From Meconema thalassinum (taxonomy: Eukaryota; Arthropoda; Insecta; Orthoptera; Tettigoniidae): a DNA stretch of 64,000 nt. Made by a program: the position numbers and the translations under genes. The notes beneath the pieces were generated by a model. The model ran no database searches, was not told the DNA's origin, and saw only the letters and a list, made by a program, of their open reading frames with translations. The DNA lies in assembly GCA_946902985.2 (NCBI GenBank), contig OX336389.2, positions 343,454,444 to 343,518,443 on the forward strand, in the 5' to 3' direction. Numbering within the stretch: position 1 is the stretch's first letter; every line of letters starts with the position of its first letter. Shown in pieces: positions 11,617 to 21,527 of the stretch.

Positions 11617-11930
11617 CAGTTACATTTATCTCCCAACAGTGTGGGCTAGCCAAACTGCCACATTGTACGCTCAACGTTAGGGGCTAGCAAAACGTTACAC
11701 TTGTCGCTCAACGTGAGGGCGAAAGAAACCATAACATTTGGCGCCCAACGTGGGGAAAGTAAATACCGTTTCACTTGTCATCCCAGCCTAAGCGAAACTG
11801 CTACATTTGTCGCTACCAACATGGGGCATTAATAACCATTACAATTGTACGCTCAACGTGTGGGCAGTCAAAACTGCTACATTTGTCGCCGACAACTAGG
11901 GGCTGAAAACCTAATAACATTTGTGGAAGG
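11617..11930 (+). repeat. Tandem array of primer-binding-site-like units
   Basis: About seven degenerate units of roughly 45-50 bp follow the pattern AACTGCTACATTTGTCGC...CAACGTGGGG. The unit at 11739-11755 reads TGGCGCCCAACGTGGGG, a form expected of a retroelement tRNA primer-binding site. Other units carry variants such as TACGCTCAACGT and TCGCTACCAACATGGGG. The array lies between the TGGCGCCC at 11578 and the gag-like start codon at 11995. Confidence 0.75.
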
Positions 11931-11994
11931 AGAAGGGTATATATTTCTGTGCCTGTATTTTGGGGGTTATTTGTCTTTATCAGTGTATATCATT

Positions 11995-12697
11995 ATGGGG
12001 GATGAGAAAGAAAGACAGATGAGGTTACGTAGTGGTCATCAACTGGAGAGTGATGATACGAGCAGTATGTCAAGTGATGGTAGTACCGGGGTAGCGGAGG
12101 TAAATCCCGATACTGAAACAGGGAGTGTAGGCGGCCAACCAGAATTAAAAACATTACTTCTCGAGTTCATGTATCAGAACAAAGTTAGTAGTGACGCTTT
12201 AAATGCTAAACTGGAACAAAACAACGCTAAATTAGAACAAAACAGTAGGGAAAATAAAGAAAGTACAGATGCCTTAAATGCAAAATTAGAACAAAACAGT
12301 AGGGAAAATAAAGAAAGTACAGAAGCTTTAAATGCAAAATTAGAACAGAATAATGCAAAATTAGAACAAAACAGTAGGGAAAATAAAGAAAGTACAGAAG
12401 CTTTAAATAATAAATTAGAACAGAATAATGCAAAATTAGATAAGAACAACAAGGAAATTAGTGTGAAAATGGAGCAGATTAGAGGAGAAATCAGAGGAGT
12501 AATGGAAGAGAAGGTTAAAGAGATCATTGCAGATGTAGACAAGAAATTAGGAAAAGTACAGGAGGAGTTGGAAATTAGAATCAGTACACAGGCTGAAAAT
12601 TTAAAAGAACTAGTGCAACTGGAAACACAGCAGGTCAAAAAGCAATTGGGGGGAGAAATTGACAAAATTCAGGTAGCAACTAAAGAGGTTAAGGAAC
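11995..12697 (+). CDS. Gag-like coiled-coil protein of gypsy element (truncated)
   Basis: I chose the ATG at 11995 because the residues before it come from the repetitive leader. The peptide starts MGDEKERQMRLRSGHQLESD and has an acidic, Ser-rich N-terminus, then a long heptad-rich coiled coil. About residues 65-150 consist of tandem repeats built on NAKLEQN and SRENKEST. The C-terminal part (KVKEIIADVDKKLGKVQEEL) is still helical. No zinc knuckle is reached because the frame runs at 12697 into antisense RT sequence; the ORF ends by chance at 12765. Coiled-coil gag proteins of this sort assemble retrotransposon particles. Confidence 0.6.
12187..12450 (+). repeat. In-frame minisatellite inside the gag-like gene
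   Basis: Units of 54 or 78 bp encode DALNAKLEQ(NNAKLEQ)NSRENKEST and are nearly identical at the DNA level. The repeated 'aatgcaaaattagaaca' blocks indicate recent unequal exchange or slippage. All lengths are multiples of three, so the frame is kept. Confidence 0.85.
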
Positions 12698-13890
12698 AGC
12701 TGCTGAACTACTCTTTAACCCATAAGGTGTTCTACAAAATTGATAAAGGTTATATTTATGACTAAAAGCTGTAAATGGTCTATCTTCGTACATAAGTGGC
12801 ACTTGCCAAAAACTGGAACTCAAATCTACACAAGTGAAATACTTCTTCCCCTCAAATGTCTGCATTAATTCTTCTATTGACATAGATTTCAGCTGATCTG
12901 AACTAATTCTACTGTTAACCAAACGAGCGTCTAAACAAATACGAACAGTGCCGTCGGTCTTGGGTACCGTGATCAAAGAATTAACATATGGACTGTTAGA
13001 GTGCTCAATAATCCCATCTTCAAGCATCTGGTTAATTTGTGCCTCAACTGCACTCTGATAAGCGAAAGGTACAGGATATCTATGTCCTGTGAATACTGAC
13101 CTATCAATAACGTTCAATGAATGTGTATAGCAATTGGCCATACCAATGCGATCCTCAAACACTCTCCTATTACACCATAACACATCATAGAGCCGAACAC
13201 ATTGTTCCACCTCTATATCTCCCTGAAATGCAGCATCACGTAACGAGTCCTCTAGACTACCGTTCGTAATCACACTGCCCACAAAACATGGAGAACCCCG
13301 CTCTACGGCTGGCGATATCTCATTTAAAGTACAAATCACACCTACAATACTACTTCTCTGAATTTGGTCATTGAACGCTACTTCTACTTCAGAATCTCCC
13401 CATTTAAATTTCAAACTCCCTACATCATAACATAAGTTACCAGACACTCTACTTAGCCACTCTGAACCCAAGATAACACTGAATACTAAATTTGGAATTA
13501 CAAGGCAAATCTGCTTCTCTACATGATTATTAATTTTAATGTCTACTAAAACTTGCTTAGAAATTACTTTAGACCTCTTCCCAACAGCTGTGATAACAAA
13601 AGTGCTTTTAATTGGCATCTCCTCAAAATTTACTCCAGTTCCTTTCATTTTATCATAAAATGCACTACTTATGCAACTCTTCATACAACCACTATCAATT
13701 AAAACATCTGTGTACGCCTCGGACACGTTAAATTTAACTATGGGGCTCTTACTAACCACTTCCTGAATAATACCTTCATCATTTAGTTCATGTAATAATT
13801 CATTTCTTACATTTAGGTCATAGGGTTCCTGTATAATTGTATGGACAGGGTATGCTACAGACTGAGATTCTGACCTTACTTCGCAGCCTG
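12697..13890 (-). pseudogene. Gypsy protease and reverse transcriptase fragment
   Basis: Read on the minus strand, the ORF begins with a retropepsin segment (DVLIDSGCMKSCIS, catalytic D-S-G) and continues through VILGSEWLSR. It ends in the first RT blocks: QMLEDGIIEHSNSPYVNSLI, KTDGTVRICLDARLVN and YFTCVDLSSSFWQVPL. It breaks off right after the FCRTPYGLKSSSAA block at about 12697, before the YxDD motif. The frame is open upstream of the first Met at 13759 to about 13890, then meets a stop. No RNase H or integrase follows. Confidence 0.8.
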
Positions 13891-14116
13891 GTTCGCGTTT
13901 AAAGAACCGCTACAGCTGGCCGTAGTACTACTAACTACTGAATTGGTCTGGTTGTTCTGGGCTGTGTTGTCATTGTTTGGCTGTATATTACTACCACTAG
14001 GCTATCCTCTTCCTTGACCCCTATTCTGGTTGTAATTATTTTCATTATAATTTCTCCCTACACTCCCTGTTTCAGTATCGGGATTTACCTCCGCTACCCC
14101 GGTACTACCATTCGAA

Positions 14117-14205
14117 TGGAAATTATAAAACTCGCATACGCTCGTTTTATAAAAAATACTCGTGTCTTAATTATAGCCATTATAGGCTCGTTGCATAATG
14201 TACTA
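14117..14205 (-). mobile_element. Truncated palindromic MITE
   Basis: The segment matches the foldback element at 44642-44763. Both contain CTCGTGTCTTAATTA, CCATTATAGGCTCGTTGCATAATGTACTA and an AAAACGAGCGTA-like loop. Only one arm plus the loop is present here. The break coincides with ATTCGAAT at the edge of the gypsy gag fragment. Confidence 0.7.
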
Positions 14206-14341
14206 TTATGTAATATAATGTATATCCCTCGTTCTTCACTGATTTCTCCGTGTTTTTAATATATGTCAATGCGATATAGGTTATTTCAACGATGTGAGTG
14301 TTAAGATTATGTTTCACGCCGTCCAACAGTTTCCCCTTGTA

Positions 14342-15840
14342 CACTGGTCAAAACAATTAGGGGATCAGTTGAGATATCTAGGTTCTGACGTATTGTCATC
14401 AGCAGAATGGCCTAAAATGGTTCGACGTCTTTCTGTTAGTTCTACGGAGTGGATACAACCACATTACGGCAACCGAGATAGTGGTAATAACAGAAAGTTG
14501 CTACAGAGGGGATTCGTGGGGACGTGTGTTTACTCTATCAAACGAATGACATAAGCAGTTGGATTCAGATGGTGAAGTGAGCAGGTAGTGCAATGCAACA
14601 ACAACGTGACTTACCCGAAGGAATTGCATGGAGAGCCATAGGAAGGTTGGAAGCAGGACAGACACAGAGGGAGGTGGCTGCAGCTATTGGAGTGTCCCAA
14701 AGTGTAATTTCCAGGACCTGGACGCGATTTCAGACAACAGGAACCGTTAAAAGAAGGCCAGGCCAAGGTCGTCCACGGGTATCATCAGCAAGAGATGACC
14801 GTTATCTCCGGTTAACAGCCCGTCGAGACAGGAGGCTGAATGAAACTCAGCTGCAACGCACCCTCCAGGCGGCAACAGGACGCGCAATATCAACACAAAC
14901 AGTCCGAAATCGCCTTCGGGAAAGTGGCCTCTACGCACAGAGGCCTATGGTGTGTGTCCCATTAAAACCACGCCACCGTTTAGCCCGCAGAAACTGGGCG
15001 GAGGAACATCAGGATTGGCGTCGTAACGAATGGCAACGGGTTCGGATCACAAATGAGTCAAGATTGTGTGATCTGCCGGACAATCGTCATTCCCTCGTCT
15101 GGAGAGAACGTGGAACTCGGAACAATCCCACGTATGTGCAGGAAACAGCACCATGTTATGGTGGTGGACGAATGTTGTGGGCAGGAGTCAGTATTGGCGG
15201 ACGTACGGTTCTCTATGTCGTTCAGAATGGCGCTTTGACTGCCCAGAGGTATCGAGACGAGATCCTTCAACCGTTTGTTGTGCCCTACGCTGGTGCCATA
15301 GGTGATGGGTTCATTTTGATGGACGATAACGCACGTCCCCACAGAGCTGCACTGGTGGACAACATGCTTGACGACGAGGGCATTGAACTAATGGAGTGGC
15401 CAGCTTGTTCGCCGGACTTAAACCCGATTGAGCATGTCTGGGATACACTTGGCAGACGCATTGCAGGCAGACCAGCACCTCCCACAACGGTTGACGAGCT
15501 GGATATTGCATTCATGGAAGAATGGCCAAATATCCCTCAAGAGCTGATTGATAACCTCATACTGTCCATGCCACGCAGGTGTGCAACTGTCCTGGCCGTC
15601 CGAGGTGATCGAACACAATATTAGAGGGCAATGAGAATGACTTTTTCAGTATTATGGTAGTCCCATAGTGCCTCGCCCTAAGTAAACGCTATGTAAACCT
15701 CCAGTAAAGAGTTGAGACAGCACAATATCGTACTGTAGCACACACAGATTACAATTGTAACCGAACTCGGAATAAAAGACGATACCATATGTATCTTGTG
15801 TATGATATCTCACCTGATCCCCTAATTGTTTTGACCAGTG
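14342..15840 (+). mobile_element. Tc1 element, 1499 bp, complete
   Basis: Terminal inverted repeats of about 40 bp begin CACTGGTCAAAACAATTAGG on the left and read as their complement on the right. TA dinucleotides flank both ends (14340-14341 and 15841-15842), as expected for Tc1/mariner insertion. A single intact ORF lies between. The close match of the two ends suggests a fairly young insertion. Confidence 0.93.
14593..15624 (+). CDS. Tc1 transposase, open but first catalytic Asp replaced
   Basis: The 343-codon ORF has the normal length for the family. Residues about 10-110 form the paired helix-turn-helix DNA-binding region (QTQREVAAAIGVSQSVISR; then the GRPRVSSARDDRYL linker). The DDE domain keeps the second Asp in LMDDNARPH and the Glu in LNPIEHVWD, with DD34E-type spacing. 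The block that normally reads TDES is TNES here, so the first catalytic Asp is Asn, consistent with one G-to-A change at 15052. The protein would bind the element ends but probably could not cut DNA. I chose the ATG that precedes QQQRDLPEG. Confidence 0.9.
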   Translation: MQQQRDLPEGIAWRAIGRLEAGQTQREVAAAIGVSQSVISRTWTRFQTTGTVKRRPGQGRPRVSSARDDRYLRLTARRDRRLNETQLQRTLQAATGRAISTQTVRNRLRESGLYAQRPMVCVPLKPRHRLARRNWAEEHQDWRRNEWQRVRITNESRLCDLPDNRHSLVWRERGTRNNPTYVQETAPCYGGGRMLWAGVSIGGRTVLYVVQNGALTAQRYRDEILQPFVVPYAGAIGDGFILMDDNARPHRAALVDNMLDDEGIELMEWPACSPDLNPIEHVWDTLGRRIAGRPAPPTTVDELDIAFMEEWPNIPQELIDNLILSMPRRCATVLAVRGDRTQY

Positions 15841-15881
15841 TATATCACTGCATTTGAATATGATTCAAGTGCTGTTAGATA

Positions 15882-17053
15882 CACTGCCTGACAATATTGC
15901 TAAGGAACAAGTGACTGTTGCCCAGGAATGACGGATAAATGCGTATAACAACCGACCAATGAGAGTAAAAGGCACTGGAGAGAGCGGGAAGTGTTATCTG
16001 CAGCGAAAAGGAACAGACATCTCACTCCTCGTCCGATAGCTGCAGACTTTGCAACCGTTACCGGTACACTTGTATCTGCCAGAACCATTTCACGGCGATT
16101 ACATCAGGCTGTTTGTATGCTCGGAAGCCTGTTAAATGTCTCCCACTTCAACCACGCCATCGTCGAGCAAGAGTTAGTTAGTTGTTGTAAGGAACATGTT
16201 GCTTGGGGTCAGCAACAGTGATTCAGATTGATGTTCTCCCACGAATTCCGCTTCACGGTGACAAGTAATTCTGGCCACCAGTTAGTTTGGACAAAGAGGG
16301 GAACACGTTATGCACCACAGATTGTTCATGAGCGTCATCGGTATGGCCCCGGCGTTGTGGTGTTGGCAGGCATTATGCACAATGGCCGAACACCGCTGCA
16401 TATCTTCGAACGAGGTACCGTTACAGCACAGGGGTATTGCAGTGAGATTATTCTGGACCACGTTTGTCTTTTTAGGGGTGCTGCAAGTGCTGACTTTCTG
16501 TTAATGGACGACAATGTCCGCCCACACAGGATCACTGCAGTAGCGGACACACTGGAAAGTGAAAATACTGAACGTATGGAATGGCCTGCATACTCCCGGA
16601 CTTTAATCCTATCGAGCATGCCTGGGATGCTCTTGGCAGACGTGTTTCTCAACAAACACTCCCTCCCCGAACCGTGCAAGATCTTAACATCTCCTTAAGA
16701 GAGGAGTGGGAACATATCCCCCCAAGGACTCCTCAACAGCTTAGTCGACAGCATGAATAAAAGGTGCACAATGTGCATTCGTGTCCGAAGAGGGCATATT
16801 CCTTAGTTAGAGACTGCTATAGAACTTCATTTTGTGAGTCTCAACTGTTTCCAACAAGAACGTCATGTATTGATTTCTTTATACGAGGTATCTGTTATCC
16901 TGCTTTCCCATGAGATGAAATCTTTACTATTTTTTGTTATAAATATACCACTCCACCTCTATTACGTATGTACGGTGTTGTATGTCTTCCATCCATGCCT
17001 GTGAATATTCCTTTCTATCAATGTCTCTGTTCCTTAGCAATTGTCAGGCAGTG
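15882..17053 (+). mobile_element. Second Tc1 element, 1172 bp, degraded
   Basis: The ends CACTGCCTGACAATATTGC (left) and GCAATTGTCAGGCAGTG (right) are inverted copies, flanked by TA at 15880-15881 and 17054-17055. It lies only about 40 bp beyond the first Tc1 and has different ends, so it is an independent insertion of another Tc1 family. The interior is a shortened, frameshifted transposase gene. Confidence 0.88.
15991..16740 (+). pseudogene. Tc1 transposase remnant
   Basis: Two ORFs (15991-16221 and 16228-16698) carry parts of a Tc1 transposase. There is a PRPIAADFATVTG linker, then GHQLVWTKRGTRY and LLMDDNVRPH with the second catalytic Asp. The region of the first Asp is altered (FRFTVTSNSGH), and the NPIEHAWD block is present only in another frame near 16605-16630. 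The helix-turn-helix N-terminus is largely missing. It cannot make an active enzyme. Confidence 0.8.
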
Positions 17054-17055
17054 TA

Positions 17056-17771
17056 GATTTTATAAATCAATAGTTGCTTAAAGGCGTATCAGTAATTGCA
17101 TGTTTCCATTGTTAGCAAGGTTTGGGCTTTTGGGTGTTTTTGGTGGAGGAGTGTTGGTTCGGTTAATTCGAAGTCCTCTTTTTCTGTCCCGATCACTTCA
17201 AATCAACGAGGTTTTACTGTAATTAGTATTTACTGTACTTTTTAAATGAGAAGAGTTTGGGACGCACGCGTGATAGATAACACTTCCGTTTCGTTGTGAT
17301 CGTGCGTACGTGGGCGCGAGAAACTCAAAAAAATCTCGGTTGGTCTATTTCTGGCCGTTAAATCTAGGTCCACTAAATCGAGGGTTTATCGTACTTGGAA
17401 TTTAGATGTGAATGTAATGAAAGTAAAATTATTCAAAGACCTACAATAAATACCTTCAAGAATTGCATATGGCACGCGGGCCGCGTACTGAGTAGCCTAA
17501 TACTGATGTAGAAGGTCGTGCACCCGTTATTCAGAACAGAGTGTAAAATTAAGGAATCAATCCTACAGAATGCCAAGTGCTAACCGCGCAGAAGCAAAAC
17601 GCGGAAGAAAAGTGGCCCATCCTGCCCAGATATTCTTCAGCTACAATAAGCTCTTCAAAGAGTCATTGTACATAATTCGTTCATCCTGTACAAACGTTTG
17701 AGTAAATGTTGGTTGAGTCAGTCATATGATGTTAGTAGTTCCTTTCCACAGTTTCCCGTGCGTTTAACACT
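17056..17771. other. Intergenic stretch with pogo-like motifs
   Basis: No gene is seen. Two similar AT-rich motifs, AATCAACGAGGTTTTACTGTA near 17200 and AAATCGAGGGTTTATCGTA near 17375, are in direct orientation. They resemble terminal sequence of pogo/Tigger elements, but I could not define an element. Confidence 0.35.
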
Positions 17772-17784
17772 TTCTTTTGTACGT

Positions 17785-18108
17785 GAAAAATCCACAGCCT
17801 ACTTCCAGTCTCCGACCGGGTCAGGAATGGAATGAATGAAGCCCCCATCTAGCGGCGAGGATATGAACTGTGCCGGCTGCCGAGGCCTGACGCACTCCTC
17901 TGGGGCAATGATTAAATGAATGACAAATGAAATGATAGTGGAGAGTGTTGCTGGAATGACATTTTGAAGGGAAAACCGGAGTACCCGGAGAAAAACCTGT
18001 CTGCCTCCGTTTTGCCCAGCACAGATCTCGCATGTAGTGACCGGGATTTGAACCACGGACCCAGCGGTGAGAGGCCGGCGTGCTGACACCTAAGCCACGG
18101 AGGCTTCC
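17785..18108 (-). mobile_element. SINE-A, full length
   Basis: It has the same tRNA-like head and tail as the copy at 6665. A 13-bp duplication TTCTTTTGTACGT lies at 17772-17784 and 18109-18121. The A-box region is slightly changed (TTAGGTGTCAGC). Confidence 0.92.
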
Positions 18109-18121
18109 TTCTTTTGTACGT

Positions 18122-19058
18122 ATTTTGAACCATTTAATTTCTAATTGCAGGGAGATCATGGTGGGAATTCAGAAAAGCACATTAAAATGCACCACAAGCC
18201 TGTTTGCCACTCTTACGTAATTGGCAGTATTGGTCGAGTATTGGTTTAGTTATGGCCTGGAACGCATCATCATCTACGAGGACGAATGGCCGGCCATGCT
18301 CGGCCCTGTTCATTTTTGCCAACCACTACAGCACAAATCGTACTGGGCGGTCAAATATTAATATTATTGTACAGACAGCACCTTGAGTAAAACTATACGC
18401 TCCAGTATCAGTGGCGTAAGCTGCATCCAACACTTCGGTTAGCTCTAGTGTTTTGCAGTAATGACCTGCATACTCAGGCCTAACGTTTAAGAGTCCAACA
18501 TTATTCAATAGACACATCTTGCTTGAATCAAAATAACTGTAAATTTAACAACTTGTATTTAAGAAATATCCATTGAGATTCACTCATTGAAACCGACAAT
18601 GAAATTGCGCGCACACAACTTTGCCAATTGAACTACAGTGTTATTTTTTCCTATTAATTAAAATTAAAAGTATAGGTCTGCTATGAATATTGCCAGGACC
18701 CAATATAAAGTCGTCATAGGTCTATTTCTTCGCAGCTAACCTACCTAGCTCATAGGATACGCCAATATCTAGTATGGTCCATAAGAGCAAGAATACAAAA
18801 TCTTTCATGCCTCTTAAATGCACACTAGCAAAGACATATGAATAACATTCGCATATTATGTGAATTTATTGATCATGTGCCTACGTATACAAGTTTACCA
18901 TCGTTGTAAAAGTCATCATTGTTGTAACTGTTATATATTGTACGTTGTCGATGTTAGCATTTTATAGTTTCAAGATAGCGGTAGTGCAAAATACTCAGAT
19001 GAATTGTCTTGTGACGATCGTTTAATGTTGTATCTTGTATAAGACCCCGTGTTTACTA
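18122..19058. other. Intergenic stretch, no gene recognised
   Basis: The ORFs at 18204-18386 and 18326-18517 are short, on opposite strands and unlike any family I know. No repeats were seen up to the pogo-like element. Confidence 0.4.
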
Positions 19059-19607
19059 ACAAGGGAACGGATCGCGGTGTAAAATTCTGATCTGGTTGAA
19101 ATTTAGTACACAATAATCCTACAAAGTTGTACAATGACGTAGTGAAAACCACATGGGCCGATTTCAATTTTGAACGCCAATATTGAACGCCGAAAATCTG
19201 CGGACGACGGCATGAGCGAGGAGGTGAGACTCAGAGATCAAGCTGACCTTCAATCCTAGCAGCACGCGATGGCTCCCGGCCACTAGGCAGCAACCTGCCG
19301 TGCTGCGATGCATTCCCCACCTTAAACGTTTCCCTCACTCTTCTATCCTCTCGATTAGAGTATAAAATGCAACATAATGTGATGTTTTGCACTTGGCCAT
19401 ACTGTAAATAAATAAAACAACCTTTGTTTCTGTTTTACTCTTTGTAATCCTTGCAATAGTGAATGCCTACAAAAAAGTGGTCAATGCAAAGAGATTGCTT
19501 GCACCACGCGCACCTTGCATCACTTTCTTTTATACACATATCGCAAGCATTTTGGATAGCATCATCCTTGAAACAAAATTGAAAGGGGTTCGCAAATCAA
19601 GCGGGCT
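19059..19607 (+). repeat. Left inverted arm of pogo-like composite
   Basis: It pairs with the right arm at about 21528-22050 through blocks such as TTGTACAATGACGTAGTG, CAGCACGCGATGGCTCCCGG, TTTACTCTTTGTAATCCTTGC and GGTTCGCAAATCAAGC. It contains the transposase C-terminal codons on the minus strand. Confidence 0.85.
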
Positions 19608-20690
19608 GTGTTTCAATATAACCGGATTTGTACCAACTATTCTTCCACAATTTACGATACCGCGGAGAAGATAGTTGGTTGTGGGTCAATGATTGGGTTC
19701 TTAAAATATTGTTGCGCAAATGAATGTTAATGTCGAAATTGTATAATACAATTAGGTCATAAAAATAAGGAACAAATTGTTTCCGTATCCGGAAACCAAG
19801 AACATCTAACGGCTGAATCAATCCAGTAGTTCTCTGGGGAATAGTTTTAACAATGATAGTTTTGTTGGCGGGTTTTGACGCTAATATATTTGCTTCACTT
19901 TGTGCTGTCCACGAATCCAAGAGTAAAACACCGTCTTCTGGTACAGTTTGAAAATAAACATCTTGTAACCACTTTTGAAGTAACTTTTTAGTTAACTTTC
20001 CGGGCGGGGAAGGCAATACAAATAAATTATCTGCTGTAAACAAAGTGCTTTTAACAATAGGGCCAAATTCACCGTCCTTTTCTTTTAACACAACTAACAG
20101 TTTAGGTAACAGTTCTCCATCGGCAGATATTACAGGCTGAATTGTATAGCTGTGTGTTAATGAGTTCAACGATTGCGCTTCTGCAAAAATTATTTTGTCT
20201 CCCTTTACATGTAGCGTATGTCCTGCATGGAACTTTTCGTTAAACCCGCTTTGATCTGTGTTAAAAACACACTTTGGAGAGTGAGTGTTTATTAATTCGG
20301 ATACCTCTCCTACAAAAATTGTTGCGTTGGACGCAAGGTCAAGCTGATCGGCTGTGTAACTTTTGGTTACAAATTTCGTAACTTTTCGGGAACCAATATT
20401 GAATTTATTTTTAAACTTGCGAACCCAGAAAGTTGAGGCGCGGAAGGTATCTTCATGAACACGCCGAGCCCATTTCCTAATGTGTACGTCATGGACGTTT
20501 TTGTTGTTATTCAGCCTCGCCTTTTAAAATTCTTCAAATGTTTCTTTGGTGATAAATTTCAGTTTTTCATCCTTTGTACCGCCTGATTCTACTTGCAGCT
20601 TCCATCTAGAAAGGTCCGACTGGTGCCGTAGCTTTTTAAATTTGTGCTCAATGACTTTAAATGACCTTTTTTTCCCTCCTTTGTTCAGTC
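19435..20690 (-). pseudogene. Pogo/Tigger-like DDE transposase with C-terminal Cys-rich domain
   Basis: A single minus-strand frame runs about 418 codons and is broken by only two in-frame stops, at 20524-20526 and 19597-19599. It starts with a CENP-B/Tc5-like DNA-binding region (WARRVHEDTFRASTFWVRKF). The DDE part follows: NTDQSGF (first Asp), LLLDSW (second Asp) and TGLIQPLDVLGF (third Asp). This DD-D pattern fits the pogo/Tigger branch. After the second stop the frame continues to the TAA at 19435 through a Cys-rich tail (CDMCIKES...RCAWCKQSLCIDH), a likely zinc-binding module. The tail lies inside the inverted arm. About half of the protein is uninterrupted (19597-20169). Confidence 0.8.
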
Positions 20691-20958
20691 AATAATCAAC
20701 CACCTTTTTTTTTTTGTATGTGACACTTATTGCAGGTGTTGTGGTAGCATCTTTTTCACTGTCAGTGCAAATTTGCAATTGCAAATTCTTCTTCTTGAAT
20801 AACATTGTTATTGCCAGGCAAAACTAACGTATCCTTATGTTCAATGGCGACCTGCACATCACCAAGCCTTTCTGCAATGAGGCCTATAAACAAGGATCAT
20901 GATTCAGTCTTGGTGCATGTCTGCCTTTGCCATGAGAAAATGTAAACAAAGTGTTTAC

Positions 20959-21122
20959 TTACGGTACAGTTCAAAACCCAATTCTCTTTCACAAGGTGTT
21001 ATTTGGCTTTCACAGCGATCACTTTCAGCAAAGCAGCTTTGTAGACAAACTACCACATTCCAAGGATTAAAATTTGGAAGGTGTTCCAATTGAACATCGT
21101 CGTCGTCGTCACTTTCTGACAT
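20959..21122 (-). pseudogene. Putative first coding exon of the pogo-like transposase
   Basis: The minus-strand ATG at 21122 begins MSESDDDDDVQLEHLPNFNP and continues through an acidic/Cys-containing N-terminus to GFELYR, where a consensus donor GTAAGT follows. Upstream on the same strand, a donor (CAT|GTAAGTATG, near 21219) and a TTTACTTTACAG acceptor (near 21140) define a likely 5'-UTR intron. The gap to the exon at 20690 would be a second intron. This is inferred from splice signals only. Confidence 0.5.
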
Positions 21123-21289
21123 TTGTAAATATTCTGACTGTAAAGTAAAGGATTTAACATTAATTGCTGACTGTGCCAGTAAAATTAAACACAGACACAA
21201 TAAAATTGTCATACTTACATGGCTTGATGACGGAACGATTTGGGACCTGTTCATCCGAAACATAACTCTTGTTTTGCATAGCCCCACTG

Positions 21290-21512
21290 AACTGAAAAGG
21301 AAGTGACGGGATGAGGGGAAGGTAGAAGGTGGTGAATGCAACGCAGCACGGCAGGTGACTGCCTGGTGGCCGGGAACCATCGCGTGCTGCTTGGATTGAA
21401 GGTCAGCTTTACTTCTCCCCACCTCCTCGCTCATGCCACCGCGGGGCAGGCTTTTGGCGTTCAAAACTGAAAGTGGCCCGTGCGGTTTTCACTACGTCAT
21501 TGTACAACTTGT
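21290..21512 (-). repeat. Inner 5' end of the pogo-like element
   Basis: A diverged copy of the arm sequence (CAACGCAGCACGGCAGGTGACTGCC, then CACTACGTCATTGTACAAC) lies upstream of the transposase. It has the same orientation as the outer right arm, which makes two right-type ends in a row. Confidence 0.75.
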
Positions 21513-21527
21513 ACAACATTGTACTAC

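Larger units (their letters stand above)
11578..14116. mobile_element. Rearranged Ty3/gypsy-like retrotransposon, two fragments head to head
   Basis: On the plus strand a TGGCGCCC site at 11578 is followed by a repetitive leader and a gag-like ORF up to about 12697. From there the minus strand carries RT and protease (12697-13890), a short C-terminal gag piece and a 53-bp piece of gag at 14058-14110. That piece is identical, inverted, to 12078-12130. The two fragments therefore belong to one family and have been joined by inversion or recombination. Complete LTRs were not found. The right side runs into a truncated MITE. Confidence 0.75.

Noticed and set aside
12174..12665. Minus-strand 163-aa ORF
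   Set aside because: It is the antisense shadow of the repetitive gag-like coiled coil.
15058..15618. Minus-strand ORFs within the Tc1 transposase
   Set aside because: Antisense shadows of an open transposase gene.
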